From the NCBI RefSeq assembly GCF_018413525.1, contig NZ_JAHCDD010000023.1:1-64000 (forward strand): a stretch of DNA of 64,000 nt. Direction: 5' to 3'. The notes under the pieces are model-generated. The model did no database searches and had not been told where the DNA came from. It saw nothing but the letters and a program-made list of their open reading frames with translations. Origin of the DNA: Acidovorax sp. CCYZU-2555. GTDB taxonomy: Bacteria > Pseudomonadota > Gammaproteobacteria > Burkholderiales > Burkholderiaceae_C. Of the stretch, positions 49,001 through 52,516 are shown piece after piece (the first letter of the stretch is position 1; the number at the start of each line of letters is the position of its first letter). Made by a program: the position numbers and the translations under genes.

Positions 49001-50310
49001 CTGCCCGCAGCGGGCGGATTCGCCGCATCGAGGGCTTCGTCATACGTCAGCACCAGCGCACTGCCACCGGCGCCCAGCGCCGCCGAGACAAAGCTGGGCG
49101 CGACTGTATCGGACACACGATTGTCGACACCCGTGGGCGCCAGGCTCGCGGCATCGTTGCCGTCGCCGTCCTGGATCGCGCTGACATCATTGCCCGTCGA
49201 TGGATCGGCATAGGCCACGGTCACCACCGCGCCCTGCGACACCGGCGTGGCCAGCGTCAGCACCACCGTGCTGCCGACCACGCTCACGCCCGTGACGACC
49301 ACCGCCACGCCATTGACCGTGACCACGAAGCTGCCGGCAGCGGGCGGATTCGCGGGGTCCAGGGCTTCGTCATAGGCCAGCGCCAGCGTAGTGCCGTCGG
49401 CGCTGGTCGCGGCGGAGACAAACGCCGGGGGCCGGTTGTCGCCACCGGGATCCACTCCCCCCGGGTTGGCGGCGCCGGTGGCCGGCAGGCTCAGCGCATC
49501 GTTGCCGGCCGCGTCCTGAATGGCGTTGGCATCGTTGCCCGCGCTCGGATCGGTGTATCCCACGGACACCGCCGCGCCTTGAGGCACAGGGCTCGCCAGT
49601 GTCAGCACCACGTTGCTGCCGACCACGCTCACGCCCGTCACGGCCACCGCCACGCCATTGACCTGGACCACAAAGCTGGCTGCTGCCGGCGGCCGGGCGG
49701 CGTCCAGCGTCTCATCGTAGGCCAGCGTCAGCAGTGCACCATCGGCACTGACCGAAGCCGAGAGAAACTGCGGCGCGCGGGTGTCGGGCACGGGAGGTAC
49801 AGGCGGCGTGGAATTGGAACTGGACGACGAACGCGAGGCCACGCCCACCACCGCGGCGCTGAGCAGCACCGCGCCCAGTACGCTGCCCGCTGTCGACAAC
49901 CCGGCGGCGGACTCGGCAAGGCCGGAGCTGGCCTGCGGCGCGATCACGCAGGCCAGCGGCGCCGTCAGCGATTCGAACGGCGCGGCGTCCAGCAGCGGAA
50001 TGAAGCGCGCGATGATTCCGCCATCAAGGCCCACGCTCTGCAGTTGCACCGCCAAGGCCTCGCCTTCGGCTCCGCGCAAAAACAGCTGGCTCTGGGCTTC
50101 GGGGAGAAAGAATCCCGCGATCCGCACCACTTCGCCGCAGACGACCAGCACCAAATCATTGCCGACACGGCTGAAATTCCACACGTCCGCCGGACTGATA
50201 TCCAGATAAACCCGACTCGCTTCTGCGAGCGGCAACTCCTTGGAAAACTCCACGCCTTGGCTGAGAACGCCTTCTTGGCGCAGCGGTGCAGTTTTCGCAA
50301 GGAAGTTCAT
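31030..50310 (-). CDS. Giant RTX adhesin (6426 aa), BapA/LapA-like
   Basis: Type I secreted biofilm-type surface protein. Residues 20-130 form a BapA-type prefix (NFSRVGNDLVLVVCGEVVRI and later); a hydrophobic segment (about 141-158) and Ser-rich linker follow. Residues 179-4792 are 42 consecutive SWM-type repeats of about 110 residues (FVSAxTSADG..LVLTYxEALD and AIQDAAGNDAASLPAT). Residues 4793-5416 hold three Big_12-like domains and three more SWM-like repeats. The last 1010 residues include RTX nonapeptides at about 5815-5889 and 6233-6312, which bind Ca2+ after export. ATG at 50310 follows GGAG by 6 bp. The exporter genes lie immediately downstream on the same strand. I saw Cys only at 58 and 121. 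Confidence 0.95.
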   Translation of the reverse strand: MNFLAKTAPLRQEGVLSQGVEFSKELPLAEASRVYLDISPADVWNFSRVGNDLVLVVCGEVVRIAGFFLPEAQSQLFLRGAEGEALAVQLQSVGLDGGIIARFIPLLDAAPFESLTAPLACVIAPQASSGLAESAAGLSTAGSVLGAVLLSAAVVGVASRSSSSSNSTPPVPPVPDTRAPQFLSASVSADGALLTLAYDETLDAARPPAAASFVVQVNGVAVAVTGVSVVGSNVVLTLASPVPQGAAVSVGYTDPSAGNDANAIQDAAGNDALSLPATGAANPGGVDPGGDNRPPAFVSAATSADGTTLALAYDEALDPANPPAAGSFVVTVNGVAVVVTGVSVVGSTVVLTLATPVSQGAVVTVAYADPSTGNDVSAIQDGDGNDAASLAPTGVDNRVSDTVAPSFVSAALGAGGSALVLTYDEALDAANPPAAGSFVVTVNGVAVAVSGVNVVGSTVVLTLAAPVAQGAVVTVAYNDTSTGNDANAIQDAAGNDAVSLPATNVSNAAPPDTTPPVFVSAATSADGSALVLTYGEALDAANPPLAGSFVVTVNGVPVAVTGVSVSGSSVVLTLAAAVVSGAAVSVAYDDPTAGNDGRAIQDAAGNDAASLAPTSVSNLVSDGLTPTFVSAATSTDGATLVLTYDKPLDAGHPPAVGSFVVNSNGVRVLVTGVSVTGSSVVLTLASAVPVGAVVTVAYSDATPGNDVNAIQDAAGNDAASLAATGVTNLAVDATAPAFVSAVTSADGATLVLTYNEALDGANLPAPGSFVVQVNGATVVVSGVAIVGSTVRLTLATPVPQGAAVTVAYSDATPGNDANAIQDAAGNDAASLPATSVSNLVPDVTPPAFVSATTSADGNTLVLTYSEALDPLHPPGMGSFVVRVNGVVVTVTGVGIAGATVVLALASPVTSGAAVTFDYSDPSGGNDASAIQDALGNDAATLLAANVSNLVPDGRPPAFVSAATSSDGGSLVLTYDEALAAGNLPAMARFAVTVNGAGVAVTGLNVVGSTVVLTLATPVPRGAAVTVAYEDQGNDGAIQDGAGNDAASLAPTPVSNLVADNITPTFVSAATSADGGTLLLTYDETLDAAALPDVGRFAVSVDGVTVGVSGVRVDDRMVVLTLAAPVLRGAVVTVAYDDPTPGNDTSAIQDTDGNDAASLLPTAVNNLVADTDAPTFVSAVTSSDGATLVLGYNEALDAANPPAAASFVVTVGGVAVTVSGVAVVGSNVVLTLAVPVTHGAAVSVAYNDPLPGNDPSAIQDAAGNDAASLAPTGVNNTVPDTGVPALVSAATTADGAALVLAYSEGLDSANPPAVGSFVVNVNGVPVGVTGVAVVGNNVVLSLATPVPHGAPVSVAYADPSPANDANAIQDTSGNDAASLPTTAVSNLVPDSTPPAFVTAATSADGATLVLTYDEALDAANVPPPGSFVVNVNGTAVTVTAVVVSGSSVALTLASAVPNGAAVTVAYADATLGNDANAIQDAAGNDAASLPATAVANLVPDITPPAFVSAATSADGTTLVLTYSEALDSAHPPAAGSFVVNVNGVAVPVTAVAVAGSSVVLTLATPVIHGTAVSVAYKDASTGNDISAIQDAAGNDALSLPATSVGNQVADGTPPAFVSAATSADGTRLVLTYYEALDAAHAPLAASFAVKVNGAAVAVTGVSVVGASVVLTLATPVVNGAAVTVAYTDTTPGDDAAAIQDATGNDAASLPVTNVSNVVADTTAPAFVSAVTGADGTTLVLSYNEALDAANPPDVGSFVVNVNGAPVGVTSLVVLGASVVLTLAAPVAHGAAVTLAYADPSTGNDPGGIQDAAGNDAASLPVTNVSNLVPDSTPPTFVSAVTSADGATLVLTYSEALDAGNAPPVGSFVVNVNGAPVTVGGVSVVGSSVVLTLVTPVANGAAVTVAYADPTVQNDGKAIQDAAGNDAVSLDTTSVGNLVPDGTAPVFVSAASSVDGTTLVLSYNELLDADHAPPLSSFVVNVNGAPVTVSAVAVVGSSVVLTLATPLAHGAAVTVAYSDPSTGNDDNAIQDASGNDAATLPATGVSNLVPDGTAPTFVSAVTSADGATLVLTYSEALDAANPPDGARFTVNVNGTAVPISSVAVVGATVVLTLLSPVATGAAVTVAYADPDPASGNDANAIQDAAGNDAADLPTTNVSNLVPDLTAPVFVSAATSVDGASLVLTYSEALDAANRPTADSFAVNVNGAAAVVTGVSIVGKTVVLALQTPVANGAAVSVGYLDPSAGNDTSAIQDAAGNDAATLPATNVSNLVPDVTPPALVSAVTSADGTALVLTYDEALGANGPPPTSFVVRVNGVAVVVDDVTVNGRSVVLALATAVTNGAVVTVAYADPSGGDDLNAIQDAAGNDAPTLTTNVSNAVPDLTAPAFVSAVTSADGATLVLTYSEVLDADHPPLANSFVVKVNGAVVTVNVAAVQGSTMVLTLQTPVPSGAAVTVAYDDPLPGDDPSAIQDAAGNDAASLPVTNVSNLVPDGTPPTFVSAVTSADGTTLVLTYSEALDAGHPPLAGSFVVNVNGAPVVVTGVTVTDSRVLLALATPVAHGLPVTVGYNDPTTGNDAAAIQDASGNDAASLTAAPVGNLVPDNLAPVFVSAATSADGSQLVLTYDETLDGANPPGAASFTVNVNGVQVAVNGVVVTGHTVVLTLASAVVHGAAVTVVYADPTGDDDDSAIQDAAGNDALDLSTHVSNLVADVTPPTFVTAATSADGTRLVLTYSEALDAGNAPVAADFTVKVNNVAVQVTGVTVVGSTVVLTLQTPATAGAAVTVAYAGATPGNEGNAVQDAAGNDAAELLATNVSNLVPDGTAPVFVSAATSADGTTLVLTYNEALDVTNGPLQGSFTVLADGLPVGVSNVTIVGSTVVLALATPVAHGVAVTVAYADPTASNDASAIQDAAGNDAASLPATSVNNLVPDATAPTFVSAVTTSDGLALLLTYDEDLDAVMLPTADSFVVTVNGSTVSVESVTVNGGVVRLELATAVANGTTVTVAYNDPTSGNDTAAIQNLAGIDAATLLPIHVSNQVLDATAPTFVSAATSTDGASVVLTYSEALDGANAPTAGAFTVLVNGGAVTVASVAVSGNTVVLALPTPVAHGAAVSVAYGDPTGGNDANAIQDAAGNDAASLATTGVSNLVPDTQAPTFVAAATSADGGSLVLTYDEALDAANVPSGASFVIRVNGEPVAVSGVAIAGSQVVLTLATPVAHGQTVRVNYSAGGLQDVAGNDAANLVAEGVNNLVPDNIAPTLLSAATTTDGTAVLLTYDDQLDSANGPDIDNFVVRVNGVAVTVTTLQVSGATVTLGLENAVVQGAVVTLDYTDPTAGNDGKAIQDLTGNDAQSLLALSVTNQVPDIAAPVFLSAATTADGMALVLTYNEALDAGNLPVRGDFTVTVNGAPVAVAAVAIAGNTATLTLAAPVASGAAVTVAYDDPSAGNDEAALQDAAGNDAASLPATNVNNTVPDTTAPVFVSAATAADGNTLVLNYSEALDPVRPPAIGSFTVSVNGAAVGVASVAVVGSGVVLTLATPVPHGAGVTVAYADAGAGNDVNAIQDAAGNDASSLAATAVNNLVPDTQAPIFVAATTSLDGASIVLSYNEALDGVNPPVAGDFAVLVNGVAVGVTLVTVTGSNVRLTLATSVTHGAAVTVAYNDPSVGNDFGAIQDAAGNDAASLAPVNVSNLVPDLVAPAFVSAATSASGASLVLTYDEALDAASLPEVERFVVNVNGVEVDVTGVSVAGATLVLTLATAVAHGAAVTVAYSDTTPGNDALAVQDAAGNDAASLAPTNVSNLVPDTTAPLFVSAVTSADGATLVLSYNEALDAGNPPAVDSFIVTVNGARVGVSGLAISGSTVVLTLASAVPNGAAVTLAYTDPGTGNDGSAIQDAAGNDAASLPVTTVSNVVPDTTPPTFVSAVTSTDGATLVLSYNETLDAANLPVASSFTVRVNGAGVLVTGVAIAGSSVQLTLASAVPHGAAVTVAYVDAAGNDIHAIQDAAGNDAASLAATSVGNVVPDTTPPALVSAVTSSDGATLVLNYNEMLDAAHPPAVGSFTVNVNGAPVSVTAVSIVGSSAVLTLETAVPHGAGVSVAYADPTGGNDVSAVQDAAGNDAVSLPATGVSNLVPDTTPPAFVSAVTGADGATLVLNYNEALDAAHPPAAGSFVVNVNGAPVGVSGVAINGSTVVLTLANAVPNGAAVTVAYADPGVGNDVNAIQDAAGNDAASLPVTSVSNLVPDTTPPALVSAVTSADGATLVLDYNEALDAANAPLPGSFVVNVNGSPVIVSAVSVAGSSVVLTLAGPVANGATVTVGYLDPTTGDDIKAVQDASGNDAASMPPTNVGNLVPDTTPPVFVSAATSANGATVVLTYNEVLDAAHAPAAANFVVNVNGAAVSVTAAAISGANVVLTLASSVPNGASVSVVYTDPTGSNDINAIQDAAGNDAATLPVTSVSNLVPDTTPPAFVSATTSADGATLVLSYNETLDATHAPTPGSFVVNVNGAAVAVTAVAVNGASVVLTLASPVAHAATVTVAYADPTAGNDASAIQDAAGNDAATLAATSVNNAVPDTTPPTFISAATSTDGTTLVLSYNETLDATNLPAMGSFVVNVNGAPVTVTAVAVNGANLVLTLATPVANGAAVNVTYTDPTAGNDAGAIQDAVGNDAQSLPITTVTNLVPDTTPPAFVSAVTGANGATLVLSYDETLDAGNAPLPGRFAVSVNGAAVGVTAVSIVGSSVVLTLAAPVAHGASVTVAYADPGAGNDALAIQDAAGNDALTLGATSVTNLVPDTLAPTVQISVADLLLASGEATLVTFTFSEAVTGFDAGDVAVAGGALTGLTQINPSTWTATFTQDGSSIAPSIAIAAGAYTDLALNPGAGYTLDASLGLSADITPPSLVITAADLALANGEATLVTFTFSEAVAGFTLADVVPLGGGLTGFTQLNARTWTATFTQDGTATQPSLSVAAGTYTDLAANPGTAYALNGATGWSADITPPVWQSVATNTSGLEITLVYSEALDPAHAPAAGNFAVRVNGALVTVSSVNVVGSSVVLGLAAPVVFGNSVTVAYNDTSAANDANAVQDIAGNDAATLAAQTVTNNVPSTDVTPPQLLITAQDLQLALGEATTVTFVFNESVLDFTLSDVTALGGTLSAFTQVNSNTWTATFTQNGTATPPSISVANATFTDAAGNQGLGYTLNAATGFTADITPPTLVSAATGTGGTTLVLTYSEALDSAHPPAAGQFVVNAGGSPVVVSAVAVVGSTVVLTLASAVKNGATVTVGYNDPTAGNDANAVQDLAGNDAATRSNVPVVDTLPPVLQSASVAGATLTLTYDEALGMPAPTAGSFVVNAGGASVAVTNVAITGSTVVLTLASAVAAGAVVTVGYTDPTAGNDANAVQDTAGNDAASLVAAPVTNTQALIQIDEDDITATLPAVANGAFVGLSANATYTLAAPVGALTSGGQAIVWTGAGTATLTGHVGSAAGAVAVVVSIASGGADAGKYTVSLFKPLDHSVANAEDLRNFNVGVLVNGATGNLQLTVGVVDDIPVATPASTQVFSAAGTLQGNAALTFGADGGYVQNVSVDGIQFSYNPTAKTVAQTGASTSVYSYAYDNQSTLTVSTLRGETFTIDLATGQYSMTATGVRASVPANVAPVANLGEAGGLLGLVGVNALGLINLSAQQAFTASDANNNIREVSLVFGGVSVGSLLFNPWRFSATLAAELGLRVDYSTTLLTHTLRISSITTGQTVDNFKLNELLGSISLNSSLLNILTLDLASSLSMTVTDQGGLTDTAASSELLNLQLLRSLVGTPPAGLEVGTAGADTLDGADGLAASASRRLYGYAGNDTLQGNLGNDILRGGAGNDTLNGSAGNDILVGGSGADSLTGGSGLDVFRWEAGDAGAEGTPVVDTITDFDVNSVWAGGDVLHLASLLNGEGRIGFTTGNLANYLHFAKVGNDTMISISSQGGFVGGYNTGNAARTDQQILLKNVDLVTGFGNDSAIITHLLGQGKLEVDSAAINASGLDGTTDVGFTLVDRDGDTTTGAVTFDSSAVNAGAFNPNNRAPEVQIASSALLGIIGVDALNVVNLSEQNLTVVDRDRNLSQVQVRYQPVLALNLTPLQLTASQNLATELGLQLRVQNNPGLLNVLAPSSTLFITSLVAGAVISNQAINELLASVHLTDQAGTLLNGALLSADVLNALTITATDSQGASTTGSTSQLLAANLASNLNGNASLQEGTNGADVINGTTGADRLYGHGGNDTLLGGAGDDLLRGGAGDDVLNGGDGDDLLIGGLGNDTLIGGPGSDTIQLLSANYASIDGGTGFDTLLLDGGISLTFTAGTASRISSIERIDLGTGSTGSVLTLTSQAVLELTDGPSHTLQIVGDALDRVVMTGAVKGATSVVGDVSFVSYAWAGVSAVVLVEQEVTNVVV
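31375..31614 (-). repeat. Second RTX nonapeptide block
   Basis: Encodes residues about 6233-6312: GGAGDDLLRGGAGDDVLNGG-type repeats that form a Ca2+-binding beta-roll. The final tail of the protein (residues 6313-6426) follows. Confidence 0.9.
32644..32868 (-). repeat. First RTX nonapeptide block
   Basis: Encodes residues about 5815-5889, with GNDTLQGNLGNDILRGG-type repeats. A secretion-target-like segment (residues about 5890-6011) follows directly, so this block looks like the end of an ordinary adhesin although 415 further residues come after. Confidence 0.9.
35935..49776 (-). repeat. Array of 42 SWM-type repeats in the adhesin gene
   Basis: About 13.8 kb of head-to-tail units averaging 330 bp, each encoding about 110 residues. 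I counted 42 from the conserved start (FVSAxTSxDG) of each unit. Units differ enough that they are not simple copies, but several carry long shared stretches, so recombination between them is possible. Long open frames also appear on the opposite strand because of the repeated composition. Confidence 0.95.
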
Positions 50311-51008
50311 GTCATCTCCAAAAACGAGGCGAAAAGAAAATCAGGAAATTTGAAATAAAGATTAACCCAATTTCTCAAAAATATAAAACCGCCTCATGGA
50401 AACGAAAGACGTGAGAAATTTCTTATTCTGTAACAAAACCCATAGAAAACCACCATGATCCACATGACAGAGGCCTCACGCCCTCTGAGCGCACCTGCAT
50501 TCACGACGCTATTAAGAAAATCAATCCACCACGCCTATTACCTACTTATTTTCAATTATGCGTTGTGATAAATAGCCTACGGCCTACAAATCAGCGCGCC
50601 AAGCGACCCGAATTACTCAAATATAAATGGAGAAATTCCGATTGATTTAAAGTATTAGACACCAAAGAATGATTAACAAAAAATCATCTCTTGGTGCGAC
50701 GACCGTCGTCGCGAAAAACGAAATCGCATGTGCAGACAGAAAAAGTGTCTTTCGCGCCGGCCCTGCGCGCACGGGCAATCACCCATTGCGGGAAATCGCC
50801 TCGCACAGAGCCGGAGGAATTAATAAGGCCGCGAGCAGGGCCCGACTTTCATCGGTTTCGCAGAGAAATCCAGATATTGGCCGGCGCGGATGGCGCGGGC
50901 CTTCGACTATTTGCGGCAGGCTGCAAGAAAGCGCCACCGCCCGTCCCGCACGCTGCGCCTGCGCCGGGAACACAACGGGCCGCGCGCGCGGCGGCCCTGC
51001 ATGCAACG
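50311..51008. promoter_or_regulatory. A+T-rich region upstream of the giant adhesin (no gene seen)
   Basis: 698 bp between the psiF-type stop and the adhesin ATG. The part from about 50340 to 50700 is clearly A+T-rich against the G+C-rich flanks and holds runs such as atataaaacc, which on the minus strand read as TATATT-type -10 candidates. A palindrome agaaatttct lies at 50414-50423. At 50977-50997 gggccgc/gcggccc could form a weak terminator for the psiF-type gene. The frames I looked at in it (e.g. plus strand from 50464 or 50669) lack a ribosome site or family features, so I call no gene. Its likely job is the adhesin promoter and leader. Confidence 0.55.
50696..50712. promoter_or_regulatory. 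Perfect palindrome in the adhesin upstream region
   Basis: gcgacgac-c-gtcgtcgc is a perfect 8-bp inverted repeat around one base, about 385 bp before the adhesin ATG at the A+T-rich edge. It could be an operator for a dimeric regulator. Confidence 0.35.
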
Positions 51009-51281
51009 CTATTTCTTCAGGCACTGGCCCATGAAGGCCTTGCGCTCATCACCCGCCTTGCCCGTGGCCTGGGTGTTGCACAGCTTCATGCGCTCCTGCT
51101 GCAGTTTCTTGCCGTCCGAGAGACAGGACTTCATGAACTCCTTGCGTTCATCGCCTTTCTTGCCCGTGGCTTCTGTATTGCAGGTGCCCATCAGCTTTTG
51201 CTGCGGCGTGGGAACCTTGTCTGCCGCCAGGCTCAGACTGGCGGCCAAGGCCAATGCGGCCAGTGCAACGAATTGCTTCAT
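51009..51281 (-). CDS. PsiF repeat-family protein
   Basis: From ATG at 51281 this is 90 residues: a signal peptide (QFVALAALALAASLSLA) and two PsiF repeats, CNTEATGKKGDERKEFMKSC and CNTQATGKAGDERKAFMGQC. Each repeat carries a pair of Cys that can form a disulfide in the periplasm. The E. coli relative is induced by phosphate starvation; its role is unknown. GGGGA lies 8 bp before the start. The 3' end faces the long adhesin upstream region. Confidence 0.92.
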   Translation of the reverse strand: MKQFVALAALALAASLSLAADKVPTPQQKLMGTCNTEATGKKGDERKEFMKSCLSDGKKLQQERMKLCNTQATGKAGDERKAFMGQCLKK

Positions 51282-51379
51282 GAGAATGTCCCCAAAAAAC
51301 GCTGACGACCAGCGCAAAGCTATTCCACCACATCCTCGCGCTTTCCTGAAGCGAGGCTTGCCCGCAGCGCAGCATTCTT

Positions 51380-52291
51380 TCAGGGCAGCGGGTTCAAGCT
51401 CCGTTGGCTTTCGAAACCGCGCTGCGCGCCCGTCAGCGGGTCGCGAAAAGCCAGCGAGCGAGCCAGCAACTGCAGCGGCCGCGAAAAATCGCCTTCGGGC
51501 GCGTCGTTGACTTCGGGGTACAGCGTGTCGCCGACCAGCGGCAGGCCCAGCGCCGCCATGTGCACGCGCAGTTGGTGGCGCTTGCCGCTCACCGGCATCA
51601 GCCGGTAACGCGCCCAGTCGCCGGCCTGCTCCAGCACCTCCATGCGCGTGAAGCTGTTGGGCGCACCGGCCACTTCGTGCATGCGAAAGAACTGCGCGCT
51701 CTCCTCCAGGCGGCTCGCGTGCTCGCGCGGAAACGCCAGATGCGCGCGCCACGGCGCCACGGCTTCGTAGGTCTTGTCGATCGCGCGGTCGCGGAACATT
51801 CCCTGGTAGAGGCCGCGCGTGGCGCGCTGTGTCGAAAACAGCACCAGTCCCGCGGTCTCGCGGTCTATGCGGTGGATGGGCGACAGGTCGGGCAGGTCGA
51901 ACGCGCGCTTGAGACGCACCAGCAGGCTTTGCTGCAGGTAGCGCCCGGCCGGCACCACGGGCAGGAAATGCGGCTTGTCGGCCACCAGCAGATGTTCATC
52001 GCGAAACAGCACCTGGGCTTCGAACGGCACGGGGGCTTCGTTCTCCAGCGTGCGGTAGTAGTACAGGCGCAGGCCTGGCACCATCTGGCGCGCGGGCAGC
52101 ACGCGCTGTGCGTGCTCATCGACCACGTCGCCGGCCTCCATGCGCGCCTGCCAATCGGCGCGCGACACCGCGGGCAGCCGTTCGGCCAGGAAATCGAGAA
52201 TGCTGCCGTCGACCTGGTTGGGCAGGGCGATGCAGCTGGGGCTGACGCCGGCGCGCATGGGCAGAACTTTGGGATCGTGCGGGTTGTGCAT
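51380..52291 (-). CDS. RluA-family RNA pseudouridine synthase
   Basis: This 303-residue enzyme isomerises uridine in rRNA or tRNA. The catalytic motif is HRIDRETAGLVLF near residue 141, with Asp as nucleophile, and later SGKRHQLRVHMAALGLPLVGD. The N-terminus lacks a clear S4 domain but has a leading segment of the RluC/RluD-like extended type. The exact target uridine is not readable. It is divergent from the AsmA-family gene across 225 bp, which may hold promoters for both. Confidence 0.92.
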   Translation of the reverse strand: MHNPHDPKVLPMRAGVSPSCIALPNQVDGSILDFLAERLPAVSRADWQARMEAGDVVDEHAQRVLPARQMVPGLRLYYYRTLENEAPVPFEAQVLFRDEHLLVADKPHFLPVVPAGRYLQQSLLVRLKRAFDLPDLSPIHRIDRETAGLVLFSTQRATRGLYQGMFRDRAIDKTYEAVAPWRAHLAFPREHASRLEESAQFFRMHEVAGAPNSFTRMEVLEQAGDWARYRLMPVSGKRHQLRVHMAALGLPLVGDTLYPEVNDAPEGDFSRPLQLLARSLAFRDPLTGAQRGFESQRSLNPLP

Positions 52292-52516
52292 GGCGGCGTG
52301 ATTTTAGGGCCTGTTCGCCCCGTTGCCGCCGGTGCGCGGCCTGTGCGCGGGCCTGGAACAGGGCTCTACGGGGCTTTTTCTGTAAGCCAATGGCGCGAGC
52401 GTCTGCCCCGCGCTTGGATGCCGCGTCCTGCGGGACTAGGATGCATTCATCCTGCAACCGAGGACGGTTGCCCGCGCGGATCCGCGCTTTTTCGACTGAT
52501 TTCCCCTTTGCCGCGC

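Noticed and set aside
46270-50358. A second antisense frame of 1362 codons over the start of the adhesin gene
   Set aside because: Same cause: repeat-driven shadow with no ribosome site or family match.
50464-50568. 34-codon plus-strand frame in the A+T-rich region
   Set aside because: No ribosome site, no recognisable features; a chance frame is likely.
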